From: an uncultured bacterium
GTDB taxonomy: Bacteria; Cyanobacteriota; Vampirovibrionia; Gastranaerophilales; Gastranaerophilaceae
DNA: 64,000 nucleotides
Direction of reading: 5' to 3'
Assembly (NCBI GenBank): GCA_902763805.1
Contig: CACWTN010000003.1
Location: 62,001 to 126,000 of the forward strand
The notes under the pieces were generated by a model. The model saw only the letters and a list, made by a program, of their open reading frames with translations, was not told the DNA's origin and made no database searches. Each line of letters starts with the position of its first letter. The stretch's first letter is position 1. The position numbers and the translations under genes are program-made. This document shows, piece by piece, positions 33,583-43,013 of this stretch.

Positions 33583-36138
33583 ATGGAAAATATTTTAGAG
33601 GGGCTTAATAAAGAACAAAAGGAAGCTGCCCAAACAACACAAGGAGCATTGCTGATTTTAGCCGGTGCAGGAAGCGGAAAAACAAAGGTTCTGACTTCCA
33701 GAATTGCTTATATGGTTCAACACGGAGCTGTTGCAGGCAAAATATTGGCTGTAACGTTTACAAATAAGGCTGCACGGGAGATGAGAGAACGTCTTGCCAA
33801 AATGGTTGGCGAGAATGTTGTTAAATATATGTGGGTAGGTACTTTTCACAGTATTTGCGGTCGTATATTGAGGCAGGATATTGAGAATTATTCATTCCGT
33901 TCAGGTAAGAAACTTGATAAGAATTTTACTATATATGATGAAACAGATTCGCTGGCGATTATAAAACAGGCAATAAAGAAGATAAATCTTGATGACAAGG
34001 TATATCAGCCCAAATTGATTAAAGCTGTTATATCAAATGCCAAGAACAAAATGCAGGACGCATATACATTTGCGACGTTTGCACGTGATTTCAAATCTCA
34101 GAATATTGCAAAGGTTTTTGAATTTTATGAAAATACGCTTAATAACAATAACGCAATAGATTTTGACGATATGCTTCTGATTACGGTTAATCTGCTGGAA
34201 CAAAATTCTGAAGTCAGAGAAAAGTATTACAAGAAATTTCAGCATATACTTGTAGATGAGTATCAGGACACGAACCAGGCTCAGTATCAGCTTGTAAAGG
34301 CGCTTTATACTAATTTACAGCCTAAAGTTCCTGAAACACGCTCTCTTTGCGTAGTAGGTGATGTTGACCAATCTATTTATTCCTGGCGTGGTGCGGATTT
34401 CAGGATTATCCTGAATTTTCAGAATGATTTCCCGAATGCAAAAGTTGTTAAACTTGAGCAAAACTATCGTTCTACGGCTAATATTTTGAATGCGGCTAAT
34501 TCTATTATTGAAAATAATGAAGAACGTGTTGATAAAGTTTTGTATTCCCAAAAGGGTGACGGTGAAAAGATATCTTTGTATGAAGCGCAGGATGAAGCTG
34601 ACGAAGCAAACTATATTGTTAAATGTATAAGAGATACTTCTGATAATTACAACCAGTTTGCGATTTTGTACAGAACTAACAATCAGTCCCGTGCATTGGA
34701 AGAAGCACTTATCGCATCAGGCATACCCTACAGAATATACGGCGGTCTGAAGTTCTATGACAGAAAAGAAATCAAGGATGCTATTGCCTATCTGAAGCTT
34801 GTTTATAACCCTGATGATTCGCAGTCTTTAAGAAGAATAGTAAATGTTCCTAAGCGTGCAATAGGTGAAACGACACTCAAACATCTTCAGGAATACGCTG
34901 ATGATAATGATTTGAGCTTGTTTGGAGCAATAAAGGACGTCGATAATATTGAAACAATCAAATCGGGTACCGCTGCTAAACTCAAAGATTTTGCAACATT
35001 AATAGAAAAATTTAAAGAGGCAGAAAAAAGGTACTCACTTCCTGAATTTTTGGGATTAATCCTTGAAAGAAGCGGATATTTAAAGGAACTTCACGAATCA
35101 AATACCGATGAGGATGAAATCAGGATAGAAAACTTGCAGGAGCTTGTAAACGTAGCAAATGAGTTTGAACCTGAAGAAGACGATAATATTCTCGGAGAGT
35201 TTTTAACTCAGGTTTCTTTGGTATCTGATATAGACGGAATGGACGAAATCGCTAATAACGTTACATTAATGACGCTTCACGCATCAAAGGGTTTGGAGTT
35301 TCCGATAGTATTTCTTGCAGGTTGTGATGAGGGGATATTCCCGTCTGCAAGATGCTCAAATACGACATCAGAGCTTGAAGAAGAACGCCGTCTTATGTAT
35401 GTGGGTGTAACAAGAGCGGAAAATAAGCTTTATCTTACAACAGCAAAACGCCGTCAGATGTGGGGAGAATACAAGTATTACACTCCGAGCAGATTTTTGG
35501 ATGAAATTCCCGCTAATCTTATAGATGAAGAAGAATCCGCATATTCAGAATATTCATCCGACAGAAGTACGTTCAGAACTGCCGTTAAGTCAGTAAGGGG
35601 TAAATATAATGAATCCGAAACTGTTAAAAAAACGACCGCATCTTTTAATTCTGATGGTTATGTGAAACCTTCAACGGGGTTTGGCTCAAATTTTGTTGCT
35701 CCCGGCAGTAAAAAAACAACAACATCAACTTCAACGGGATTCGGTTCAAACTTCACCGCTCCGAAAGTTAATAAGACTACAACAGTGGTTAAAAGAACTC
35801 CTTCAAAAATGATTGTTAAGAAAAATCCGATTAACAAAGAAAAAGAAGATGAAAGAATGAGGGCTTTCTGGGAAAATAATCCGATTAAGCAAAAAATAGA
35901 AGAAGAAAAAAGAAAAGAAGCGGAAAAGGCTGAAGAGAAAAAACAGCAGGAAGAACTTAAAAACGCAACAACTCAATATTTCTTTAATGTAGGCGAGAGA
36001 GTTTTTCATGAAAAATTAGGTATAGGACATATAGCAGATGTTATCCAAATCGGTGACAGCACGATGTATACAATTGATTTTGGCAAATTGGGTAAAAAAG
36101 CGATGGATGCTGCCTATGCCCATTTGAAAAAATTCTGA
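33583..36138 (+). CDS. pcrA: ATP-dependent DNA helicase PcrA/UvrD
   Basis: A superfamily 1A 3'-5' helicase for excision repair and displacement of proteins from DNA. Motifs are in order: Walker A LAGAGSGKTKVLTSRI, AVTFTNKAAREMRER (Ia), DEYQDTN (II), VGDVDQSIYSWRGAD (III), EQNYRST (IV), TLMTLHASKGLEFPIVF (V), GVTRAENKLYLT (VI). The 851-residue length includes a C-terminal extension (about 660-800) with two copies of STGFGSNF-(V/T)-AP. The end (VFHEKLGIGHIADV and TIDFGKLGKK) is the Tudor-like RNA polymerase-binding tail of PcrA. The ATG follows GGGAATAGGGA. Promoter at 33535-33562. Confidence 0.95.
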   Translation: MENILEGLNKEQKEAAQTTQGALLILAGAGSGKTKVLTSRIAYMVQHGAVAGKILAVTFTNKAAREMRERLAKMVGENVVKYMWVGTFHSICGRILRQDIENYSFRSGKKLDKNFTIYDETDSLAIIKQAIKKINLDDKVYQPKLIKAVISNAKNKMQDAYTFATFARDFKSQNIAKVFEFYENTLNNNNAIDFDDMLLITVNLLEQNSEVREKYYKKFQHILVDEYQDTNQAQYQLVKALYTNLQPKVPETRSLCVVGDVDQSIYSWRGADFRIILNFQNDFPNAKVVKLEQNYRSTANILNAANSIIENNEERVDKVLYSQKGDGEKISLYEAQDEADEANYIVKCIRDTSDNYNQFAILYRTNNQSRALEEALIASGIPYRIYGGLKFYDRKEIKDAIAYLKLVYNPDDSQSLRRIVNVPKRAIGETTLKHLQEYADDNDLSLFGAIKDVDNIETIKSGTAAKLKDFATLIEKFKEAEKRYSLPEFLGLILERSGYLKELHESNTDEDEIRIENLQELVNVANEFEPEEDDNILGEFLTQVSLVSDIDGMDEIANNVTLMTLHASKGLEFPIVFLAGCDEGIFPSARCSNTTSELEEERRLMYVGVTRAENKLYLTTAKRRQMWGEYKYYTPSRFLDEIPANLIDEEESAYSEYSSDRSTFRTAVKSVRGKYNESETVKKTTASFNSDGYVKPSTGFGSNFVAPGSKKTTTSTSTGFGSNFTAPKVNKTTTVVKRTPSKMIVKKNPINKEKEDERMRAFWENNPIKQKIEEEKRKEAEKAEEKKQQEELKNATTQYFFNVGERVFHEKLGIGHIADVIQIGDSTMYTIDFGKLGKKAMDAAYAHLKKF

Positions 36139-36244
36139 TGAAATTTATTAAAACTTTTGTAACAATTCTTTACGATTAACCTCATAGAAAGTCAATTTCC
36201 CATAAAAAAAACCGTTTATATATATAGATGGGATATTGGATACT

Positions 36245-37351
36245 ATGAGCAACATTTTTAACAATTTTATGAACGGAGTAGCGTTCGGAATGTTATTAAA
36301 CAGTCCGTTCCTCGGCGGTTGCTTTAATTTTGGTTATCCAATGTACGGCAGATGTAATTTTGCCGGATTTGCTAATCCTTTCCCGTGTGTATTTGGTAAT
36401 CTGGGATATATGAATATGACGATTCAGCCAATGCCGACAACATTTGCAAATGCTGCATTCCCGACAGTTGATTTTACGGCGGCAGGTCAAACTATTTGGG
36501 ATAGCGTTACAAACCCTGATTCTGCTTATAACAGACAGATGAAAGAAATGTATGAGAGAATGGAAAAAATGGCTGAAAATAACAGAGATTCTTCAGACGA
36601 TAAACAATATATACCGCAAACGCAATATCCGTTCTCATCATTCTATATGCCGTCATCGGTTGCAGTAAATCCATGGGTAAGCGGATATTGGGGACAGTAT
36701 ACTGTATCATCGGCAAACAGTGATAAGAATTCAGATTTGGAAAAATGTGAAATTTCAACAAAAAAAGGAAAAAAAGATAAAAAAGTTAATGCAAATAAAA
36801 CATCAGATGAAAATGAAGAAAAAAATTCTAATATAAGTTCTGACGCAAAAACTTTAAAAGCTAAATGGTCGAAAAAACAACCGCAGTTAACTGACCAATT
36901 TTATTCACGTGTAATAGAAATATCTAACAATGTTAACTGTTCACCTGATGATTTGATGGCATTAATGAATTATGAAAGCGCACAATCGTTCTCACCTTCT
37001 AAAAAGTGTCCTATATCGTCAGCTACCGGATTAATTCAATTTACGGGAGAGACAGCAAAAACTTTAGGTACTACAATTTCTGACCTAAAGGAGATGAGTG
37101 CAGTTCAACAGCTGGATTATGTTGAAAAATATCTTTTATATTGGAAGAAAGAAAATGGATTTGGTAATGAACGATTATCTGTCGGCGACTTATATGCTTT
37201 GGTTGCATATCCCGGAAAGGCAAGACAAGAAGTGCTTATAACCAACGGAACAAAAGCATATGCAGATAATGCAAAGAATTGGGATTTAAATAATGATAAC
37301 AAGATAACAAAATCAGAATTAGCACAATGCTTAAAACCATATATGGCATAA
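36245..37351 (+). CDS. Lytic-transglycosylase-like protein with EF-hand
   Basis: From the ATG at 36245 about 368 residues; a TTG three codons earlier is an alternative. The first 60 residues are Gly/Phe/Asn-rich, then there is a long disordered Lys/Ser-rich linker (about 165-210). Residues about 220-335 resemble a lysozyme/lytic-transglycosylase fold: a possible catalytic Glu in MNYESAQSF, then SSATGLIQFTGETAKTLGTT. The C-terminus has one EF-hand (DLNNDNKITKSEL, calcium ligands D-x-N-x-D-x-K, Glu at the end). No classical signal peptide is visible, so how it reaches peptidoglycan is unclear. Single gene. Confidence 0.62.
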   Translation: MSNIFNNFMNGVAFGMLLNSPFLGGCFNFGYPMYGRCNFAGFANPFPCVFGNLGYMNMTIQPMPTTFANAAFPTVDFTAAGQTIWDSVTNPDSAYNRQMKEMYERMEKMAENNRDSSDDKQYIPQTQYPFSSFYMPSSVAVNPWVSGYWGQYTVSSANSDKNSDLEKCEISTKKGKKDKKVNANKTSDENEEKNSNISSDAKTLKAKWSKKQPQLTDQFYSRVIEISNNVNCSPDDLMALMNYESAQSFSPSKKCPISSATGLIQFTGETAKTLGTTISDLKEMSAVQQLDYVEKYLLYWKKENGFGNERLSVGDLYALVAYPGKARQEVLITNGTKAYADNAKNWDLNNDNKITKSELAQCLKPYMA

Positions 37352-37378
37352 AAAAAAGCCGTTTCTTAGAGAACGGCT
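37350..37378 (-). terminator. Rho-independent terminator reading minus strand
   Basis: AGCCGTT and AACGGCT form a 7-bp stem with an 8-base loop. The A run at 37350-37357 is a T run on the minus strand, so it ends transcripts from the rlmH direction. No such tail exists on the plus strand. Confidence 0.8.
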
Positions 37379-37440
37379 ACCAGACTTGGGGAGGAGGTAT
37401 GAAAAACCTCACTGAGGCTTTCCATACTGTCTATATCGGA
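37350..37440 (-). ncRNA. Candidate small RNA with anti-Shine-Dalgarno stretch
   Basis: Read on the minus strand: a hairpin GTATGGAAAGCC / GGTTTTTCATAC with loop TCAGTGA (37428-37398, two mismatches), then an unpaired ACCTCCTCCCC (37398-37388), then the terminator. A C-rich stretch before a terminator is a common design in riboregulators that pair with Shine-Dalgarno sites. It may be processed from the rlmH 3' tail or have its own weak promoter (TATAGA near 37438). Alternatively, plus-strand mini-ORFs use the same bases as ribosome-binding sites. Unproven. Confidence 0.35.
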
Positions 37441-37580
37441 AATTTTTTATTTTTCTTAAATATATAGAAAAGATTTCATCTAAATAGTGGAGGTGAAAAT
37501 CTTTTTAATGAGATATCGGATTTTTGCAAAAAATATTTAAAAATGCCCAAAATAATAATTCTTTTGTATTTCTTTACCCC

Positions 37581-38051
37581 TTACTTGTGGTACTTTTCGC
37601 CTTTCAGGATTTTGAACGCACGGTAAATCTGTTCAACTAAAATCATTCTTGCAAACTGATGCAGAAATGTCATTTTTGACATACTTAATTTAAAATCGGC
37701 TCTTGCACTTACTTTTGGAGAAATTCCGCAGGAAGAACCTATTACAAAAACAAGTTCTGAAACTCCGCTAATTGTTATATCGTTTATTTTTTGTGCAAGT
37801 TCTTCTGACGATAGTTGTTTGCCCTGAATTTCCATTGTTATTACGTAAGAATTATCTTTTATGTGGGATAATATATTTTCACCTTCTTCATCAAGAGCTT
37901 TTGAGGTTAAGTTTTCGTCTTTAATCTCAACGGGGTTAAGCTCAACAACTTCAAGCGAAGCGTACGGAGTAAGCCGTTTTAAGAACTCATCGATTCCGTC
38001 TTTCAGAAATTTTTCTTTGATTTTTCCAAGAGCTATTACTTTTATTTTCAT
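37581..38051 (-). CDS. rlmH: 23S rRNA pseudouridine-1915 N3-methyltransferase
   Basis: RlmH methylates pseudouridine 1915 in helix 69 of 23S rRNA. The 156-residue SPOUT protein has the family start MKIKVIALGKIKEKF, the SAM-binding VFVIGSSCGIS and the C-terminal LSMSKMTFLHQFARMILVEQIYRAFKI region, given here only by its key residues, ending in KYHK. Length is exact for the family. An AGGGGTAAA motif (37573-37580, minus-oriented) directly follows the stop. It is the last gene of a nifU-nifS-mscS-rlmH run. Confidence 0.94.
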   Translation of the reverse strand: MKIKVIALGKIKEKFLKDGIDEFLKRLTPYASLEVVELNPVEIKDENLTSKALDEEGENILSHIKDNSYVITMEIQGKQLSSEELAQKINDITISGVSELVFVIGSSCGISPKVSARADFKLSMSKMTFLHQFARMILVEQIYRAFKILKGEKYHK

Positions 38052-38097
38052 TAATATATTATTTTATATTTGGCATATAAAATCCCACCAAATATAT

Positions 38098-38952
38098 TTA
38101 CTCCTTTTCGATGTATACACTTGTAGACGGGAACGCAAAGCTTATTCCTTCTTCTCTGAATCTGTGTATAATCTCTTTTATTATGTTACCCTTTATAACC
38201 TTGTATTTAGCCCAGGCTGTTTCAGAGGTGTATCCGAAAAATCTTATGTTTATTGAACTGTCAGCGAGAGCTTCTATTGATGTGAACATTCCTGAACCGA
38301 TAATATGTTCATCATTAGTTGCGATTTCTTTCATAATTTCAACGGCTCTGTCCAGTTTTTCGTTTGATGTTCTGTATTCAACTCCGACTGTAATATCAAT
38401 TTTTCTTTTTTTACACATTGAAACGTTCGTGATAGCTTCGTTTGCGATGGTGTTATTCGGAACGTTAACGACAAAGTTGTCCAGTGTTCTTATAGAAGTT
38501 GAGCGGAGGTTAATTTTTTCAACGTATCCTTCAATGTTGTCAAACTTGATGTAATCTCCGATTTTGTATACGCTGTCACCAAGAAGTCCCATTGAACCAA
38601 AAACGTTTCCTATGGCTTCTTTAGCTGCAAAACCGACTGCCAAACCTGTGATACCGAAACCTGCAATCAGTGATGAAACATTGTACCCGAAACTTTGCAG
38701 AAATCCTGCAAGGAGCATAAATATGATGACGGCTTTAAGAACTCTTATTAAAACCGGCAGCAGATTTACGAATGAAGAATCCGAATGCCTTTCTCTCAGT
38801 TTTGCCGTTAATTTACCTTCTAATGTATTAATAATCTTATTGATTGCAATGATTATAATTAAGTTAATAATTATACCCAGTATAAAAGGTGAATGTTTTT
38901 CAAGAAATCCGATAATCGGTTTTACAATAAATTCAAAAGCGTTGTCAATCAT
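38098..38952 (-). CDS. Small-conductance mechanosensitive channel (MscS family)
   Basis: The 284-residue inner-membrane protein has three N-terminal helices. The pore-lining TM3 is rich in Gly/Ala (SSLIAGFGITGLAVGFAAKE), followed by the conserved IGNVFGSMGLLGDSVYKIGDY and the beta-domain VEKINLRSTSIRTLDN. Such channels release solutes on hypo-osmotic shock. It starts 2 bases after nifS and is transcribed with it. Confidence 0.92.
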   Translation of the reverse strand: MIDNAFEFIVKPIIGFLEKHSPFILGIIINLIIIIAINKIINTLEGKLTAKLRERHSDSSFVNLLPVLIRVLKAVIIFMLLAGFLQSFGYNVSSLIAGFGITGLAVGFAAKEAIGNVFGSMGLLGDSVYKIGDYIKFDNIEGYVEKINLRSTSIRTLDNFVVNVPNNTIANEAITNVSMCKKRKIDITVGVEYRTSNEKLDRAVEIMKEIATNDEHIIGSGMFTSIEALADSSINIRFFGYTSETAWAKYKVIKGNIIKEIIHRFREEGISFAFPSTSVYIEKE

Positions 38953-38954
38953 TT

Positions 38955-40145
38955 TTAGATTCCTTTGCGTTTTTTGAGTTCTTCAAGTTCCGTTTGGAAC
39001 GGTGATATTTTTGTTAATTTATCCATAATTTTAGGCATATTTTCAATAACAAAGTCAATATCTTTTTCTTTTGTAAATCTTGAAAGAGAAAATCTTATTG
39101 AACCGTGCAGAGCTGTAAACGGTATTCCCATAGCTCTGAGTACATGGCTGGGTTCAAGTGAACCTGATGTGCAGGCGCTTCCTGAACTTGCGCAGACTCC
39201 GATGTCGCTTAAATGTAATAAAATCAGCTCTCCTTCAACGTATTCAAATCCGATGTTTGTCGTATTCGGAACTCTGTTTGAGATACCTGTATTTAAACGC
39301 GCATTGAATACATTTTTCAGAATACCTGCTTCTAATTTGTCACGCAGTCTTTTTACTTCTGTTAATTCGTGATTCATATTTTCCATAGCAAGCTCGGCAG
39401 CTTTTCCCATTCCGACAATGTACGGAACATTTTCAGTGCCGGCTCTCATTCCTCTTTCCTGATGACCGCCGTTAATTAGCGGAGTTAAACGAACATCAGG
39501 TTTAACGTACAGCGCGCCAATACCCTTCGGTGCGTGGAACTTGTGCCCCGAAACTCCTACCATATCAATTTGAGTTTCTTTTACATTCATCGGGATTTTA
39601 CCCGCAGCCTGAACGCCGTCGACATATACTCTTGTTTCGGGTGAATGTGATTTAACGTACTCAGCAATTTCTTCAACGGGGTGAATAACGCCAGTTTCGT
39701 TGTTTGCCCACATAACAGATACGAGCGCCGTGTCTTTTCTAAGCTTTGATTTAAGTTCTTCAAAATCAAGCTCACCCTGAGCGTTAACACCGATATAATC
39801 TACTTCATATCCTAGTTTTTCATAGTATTTATAAGTATTTAAAACACACGGATGCTCAACTTTTGTGGTAATTATGTGACGTTTTTCTCTGTTGCAGTTA
39901 AGAACTCCCTTTATTGCCATATTAGCTGATTCCGAACCGCAGGAGGTGAAAAAGATTTCCTTTTCGTCTTTTGCACCGAAAAAGTCACGCATTTTTGCTC
40001 TTGCTTCACGGATAGCTGCGGCAGGTTTCTTTGCAAAATCGTACATACTGGAAGGATTTGCGTATTCTTCGCTCAAATATGGAAGCATTTCTTCCAAAAC
40101 TTTTTTATCTATTGCCGTTGTAGCATTGTTGTCTAAGTATATCAT
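38955..40145 (-). CDS. nifS: Cysteine desulfurase (NifS/IscS)
   Basis: A PLP enzyme that provides sulfur from cysteine for Fe-S cluster assembly. 396 residues: N-terminus MIYLDNNATT, PLP-lysine in VSGHKFHAPKGIG, His in WANNETG region, and active Cys in CASSGSACTSGS. Full length for group I desulfurases. Lies downstream of a full-length nifU-type scaffold gene (66-base gap), which supports a NIF-type assembly pair. ATG follows AGAAAGGCAAAT. Confidence 0.94.
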   Translation of the reverse strand: MIYLDNNATTAIDKKVLEEMLPYLSEEYANPSSMYDFAKKPAAAIREARAKMRDFFGAKDEKEIFFTSCGSESANMAIKGVLNCNREKRHIITTKVEHPCVLNTYKYYEKLGYEVDYIGVNAQGELDFEELKSKLRKDTALVSVMWANNETGVIHPVEEIAEYVKSHSPETRVYVDGVQAAGKIPMNVKETQIDMVGVSGHKFHAPKGIGALYVKPDVRLTPLINGGHQERGMRAGTENVPYIVGMGKAAELAMENMNHELTEVKRLRDKLEAGILKNVFNARLNTGISNRVPNTTNIGFEYVEGELILLHLSDIGVCASSGSACTSGSLEPSHVLRAMGIPFTALHGSIRFSLSRFTKEKDIDFVIENMPKIMDKLTKISPFQTELEELKKRKGI

Positions 40146-40211
40146 ATTTGCCTTTCTACCCTCGCCTCTTTTGGGATAAGGACTGGGGGTGATGTTTTGG
40201 TTTTACCCAAA

Positions 40212-41042
40212 CTACACCTGTTCAACTTCAAGATTTGAATCAACCTTGTCTTTTAAAATTGATTCGACGAACGTTTTAATTGTCATTCTTGAATTTTTAC
40301 AGCCCTGACACATACCTGTTAATTTTACTTTAACCTTATTTCCGTCAAGGTCGATGAACTCAATATCTCCGCCGTCTTTTTGAAGTTCGGGAGATATTTG
40401 CTGTTCAATAACTTTGCTTATTTTCAGAATTTTTTGCGTAGCTGTCAAAGGAGTTTCTTCCTTCTTCCCTGCGTTTTTCCAATAGGTATCAATGATGTCC
40501 TTGATTGTTCCTTTGCATCTTCCGCAGGCACCGCCGGCTTTTGTATAGTTTGTAACTTCTTCAACTGTTTTAAGGTTATTAACCTTTATTGCTTCCCAGA
40601 TTTGGTTTTCCGTTACGTTAAAGCAAGTACAAACAATTTTATCTTCTGTATTTTTCGGTAAATCTTCTTCAATTTCTTCGCCGTAGTATTTTTTCAAAGC
40701 ATCTTCAAGAGCTTCGTGTCCCATTACTGAGCAGTGCATTTTTTCCTGAGGAAGTCCGCCCAATTCGTCTGCAATATCTTTATTTGTAATTTTCTTTGCT
40801 TCGTCTAAAGTTTTTCCGATAATCATCTCTGTTAAAATGCTTGATGAAGCAACGGCTGAACCGCAGCCGAAGGTTTGGAACTTGGCATCAACGATTTTGT
40901 TTCCGTCAAGCTTTAAATATAATTTAAGTGAATCACCGCAGGCTAGTGAGCCGGCTTCACCGATTAAATCAGCGTTATCAATTTTACCTACATTTCTCGG
41001 GTTTCTGTAGTGATCCAATACTTTTTCCGAATAATCCCACAT
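40212..41042 (-). CDS. nifU: Three-domain NifU Fe-S cluster scaffold
   Basis: The 276-residue protein has an IscU-like N-terminal domain with three conserved Cys (LACGD, FGCGSAVASSS, MHCSVMGHEAL), a central [2Fe-2S] ferredoxin-like domain (VCTCFNV and GGACGRCKG), and a C-terminal Nfu domain with GMCQGCKNS (CxxC). It serves as scaffold and carrier with NifS. No nitrogenase genes are seen, so it is likely the general housekeeping assembly system. First gene of the run nifU-nifS-mscS-rlmH. Confidence 0.93.
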   Translation of the reverse strand: MWDYSEKVLDHYRNPRNVGKIDNADLIGEAGSLACGDSLKLYLKLDGNKIVDAKFQTFGCGSAVASSSILTEMIIGKTLDEAKKITNKDIADELGGLPQEKMHCSVMGHEALEDALKKYYGEEIEEDLPKNTEDKIVCTCFNVTENQIWEAIKVNNLKTVEEVTNYTKAGGACGRCKGTIKDIIDTYWKNAGKKEETPLTATQKILKISKVIEQQISPELQKDGGDIEFIDLDGNKVKVKLTGMCQGCKNSRMTIKTFVESILKDKVDSNLEVEQV

Positions 41043-41174
41043 ATTTTTACCTCGTATTTTCTTCTCTTTTATATTTAATTTTATATCAAAGAAATATTAT
41101 TTTATATTGTCTTATCAAAAATTTAATTATTTATTAATAATTACTTTTATCTCACTTTAAAAAAAGTATTGATA

Positions 41175-41183
41175 TGTTATAAT
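41175..41183 (+). promoter_or_regulatory. Extended -10 promoter element
   Basis: TGTTATAAT gives a TG-n-TATAAT extended -10 (TATAAT at 41178-41183), about 32 bases before the ATG of the next gene; the -35 region is weak. Confidence 0.5.
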
Positions 41184-41214
41184 ACAAACGGGAAAATAAC
41201 AGGTAATATGTGTA

Positions 41215-41835
41215 ATGACAGAAAGTATATATTCAACCGGCAATGCATCAATAAATGCGTTATCTGACCTTAAGTCGTTTTTTAGCGGCAGATACGGTAA
41301 CGAAGAAGGAAACGATGTTGAAAAATACGAAAAACGTTCTGATTTAACCAAAAAAGCGTTAGCGGATATGATGAATAAATATGGTAATTATAATGCCGAA
41401 TCAAACAGCCGTAATGCTTATAAGAATATACAGAATAATGAGACACAGACAAATCCGCTTAAGATTGATACCTCGTCTTTGTCGGAACAATCACCATTGG
41501 AGATTAACAGACCTGAGATAGAGTCTGAAGCCAATCCTTTGCAGATTAACATTCCGTCCGGTGAGGGACAGGCTGTGTTGGAAATAAAAGTTCCTGAAAC
41601 AAAAACAGATGAAGAATCGGGCTCTTATACCAATCCAAAAAATAAAAATTCAATTCTATATGAACTTCGGTCGAGTTTCTCAGGCTCAAAATTAACTGCG
41701 ATGGAAATTGCACAAAAATACGGTATTTCATATATTCAGGCACAGGACATCTTTGTCAGCCTTCATCAGGACTCAAACGGAATTGTAAAAGAGTTCAAAC
41801 TCCCGGAGAACTCTACCGTATCTTATCTTGTTTAA
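41215..41835 (+). CDS. Hypothetical protein with NPLxI repeats and HTH-like C-terminus
   Basis: A 206-residue, soluble-looking protein. Residues about 80-125 repeat a short unit (NPLKIDTSS, SPLEINRPE, NPLQINIPS, AVLEIKVPE), giving an irregular beta-like tandem. The C-terminal 60 residues (LTAMEIAQKYGISYIQAQDIF) resemble a helix-turn-helix. It stands alone between the divergent nifU and convergent zinc protein genes. Function unknown. Confidence 0.55.
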   Translation: MTESIYSTGNASINALSDLKSFFSGRYGNEEGNDVEKYEKRSDLTKKALADMMNKYGNYNAESNSRNAYKNIQNNETQTNPLKIDTSSLSEQSPLEINRPEIESEANPLQINIPSGEGQAVLEIKVPETKTDEESGSYTNPKNKNSILYELRSSFSGSKLTAMEIAQKYGISYIQAQDIFVSLHQDSNGIVKEFKLPENSTVSYLV

Positions 41836-42167
41836 TTAAGCTCTGCGTTATCCATTGCCTGTTTGCGTTTTTCTTCTTCTTTTATGAATTCGCAATCGGC
41901 TTCAAGACGCTTGTCTTCCATAGCATCAATAAGTTCGTGGATATCTTTAATCTGTCCGAGTTCAAACCCGACTTCAGCAAGCAGTACGCAGTCGTTACAC
42001 AACCTGTGATGTCCGTACAGAACTGAGCCTGCAAGGTCTTTTGTTGCTCCGCATGCGTCACAGGTAAAAAATTCGTGTTCGCAATCGGGATTTTCTTCAA
42101 TGTCGTCGAGCCTCATCTGTTCAACGACCAATTGCATTTCTTTAACAACTTCTTCTTTTGATTTCAT
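41832..42167 (-). CDS. Putative zinc-binding protein, unknown function
   Basis: A 111-residue, acidic helical protein with a central Cys/His cluster: CEHEFFTCDACGATKDL then HHRLCNDC, in the style of a zinc finger. Flanking helices are Glu/Lys-rich. Its start overlaps the pdxJ stop by one base (TAATG), so translation is coupled. It overlaps the convergent upstream-coded gene by 4 bases at its end. I do not know the family. Confidence 0.6.
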   Translation of the reverse strand: MKSKEEVVKEMQLVVEQMRLDDIEENPDCEHEFFTCDACGATKDLAGSVLYGHHRLCNDCVLLAEVGFELGQIKDIHELIDAMEDKRLEADCEFIKEEEKRKQAMDNAELN

Positions 42168-42886
42168 TATTTTGAACCCTCACATAAAGCTTTCATTTCT
42201 TTAACAGCTTTTTCAAATCCGACATAAATCGCACGGGATACAATTGAGTGCCCGATGTTCAGCTCAACGAGGTTAGGTATTTCATGCATTCTGTGAACGT
42301 TTTCATAGTTCAAACCGTGACCTGCATTTACTTTTAAGCCGAAGTTTTGTGCAAAAACGGCTGCGCCTTTGAGGTCTTCAAAAGCTCTTTCTTCTTCGGG
42401 GGTTCCGTAAACATTAGAGTATCTTCCCGTATGCAGTTCAATAAACGGTGCGCCCGTTTTTGATACGGCAGAGATTTGGTGAACATCAGGATCAATAAAG
42501 AAACTTACTTCGATACCTTTGTCTATAAGAGGTTTTGTAAACTCAATTGCCCATTTTAACTGTCCTGCAACATCAAGCCCGCCTTCTGTTGTAAGCTCCT
42601 GACGCTTTTCGGGAACTATGCAGACAGCGTGCGGTCTTACCTTGAGAGCAAATTTCTGCATCTCTTTTGTCATTGCCATTTCTAAATTCAGACGAACTCT
42701 CGGCATCATTCTTATTGCTTCTACATCAGCATCTTTGATGTGCCTTCTGTCTTCCCTAAGGTGGGTGGTAATAGAGGCAACCTGACAATCTTTGCAAATT
42801 CTGACTGCGGTCAGAATGTCAGGATCATTCCCTCCTCTTGCGTTACGTAATGTTGCTATATGATCAATGTTTACACCTAATAACAT
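42167..42886 (-). CDS. pdxJ: Pyridoxine 5'-phosphate synthase
   Basis: PdxJ makes pyridoxine 5'-phosphate from 1-deoxyxylulose-5-phosphate and 3-amino-2-oxopropyl phosphate (DXP-independent route absent). The 239-residue TIM barrel starts MLLGVNIDHIATLRNARGG, with HLREDRRHI, VPEKRQELTTEGG, ELHTGRYS, and LKVNAGHGLNYENV; all hallmark motifs. ATG follows AAGGAGTAAGCAAC, with a TATAAT on the minus strand at 42932-42927. Confidence 0.95.
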   Translation of the reverse strand: MLLGVNIDHIATLRNARGGNDPDILTAVRICKDCQVASITTHLREDRRHIKDADVEAIRMMPRVRLNLEMAMTKEMQKFALKVRPHAVCIVPEKRQELTTEGGLDVAGQLKWAIEFTKPLIDKGIEVSFFIDPDVHQISAVSKTGAPFIELHTGRYSNVYGTPEEERAFEDLKGAAVFAQNFGLKVNAGHGLNYENVHRMHEIPNLVELNIGHSIVSRAIYVGFEKAVKEMKALCEGSK

Positions 42887-43013
42887 GTTGCTTACTCCTT
42901 ATTACAGATTGTATTCAGACAGTAAGATTATACTATAAAAAATAATTAAAAAAAGTTTTACGGGGATAGTTGTGTTATTGATTTACAGGAAGCATTAACT
43001 ATATGGCCGTTAT

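Noticed and set aside
37399-37467. 22-codon ORF with strong ribosome-binding site
   Set aside because: Not annotated as a gene because the same bases form a hairpin and an anti-SD stretch with a terminator on the opposite strand; kept as an alternative in the small-RNA finding.
40212-41042. Nitrogen fixation locus
   Set aside because: Full-length NifU and a NifS-type desulfurase are present, but no nitrogenase or nif regulators; a general Fe-S assembly role is more likely.
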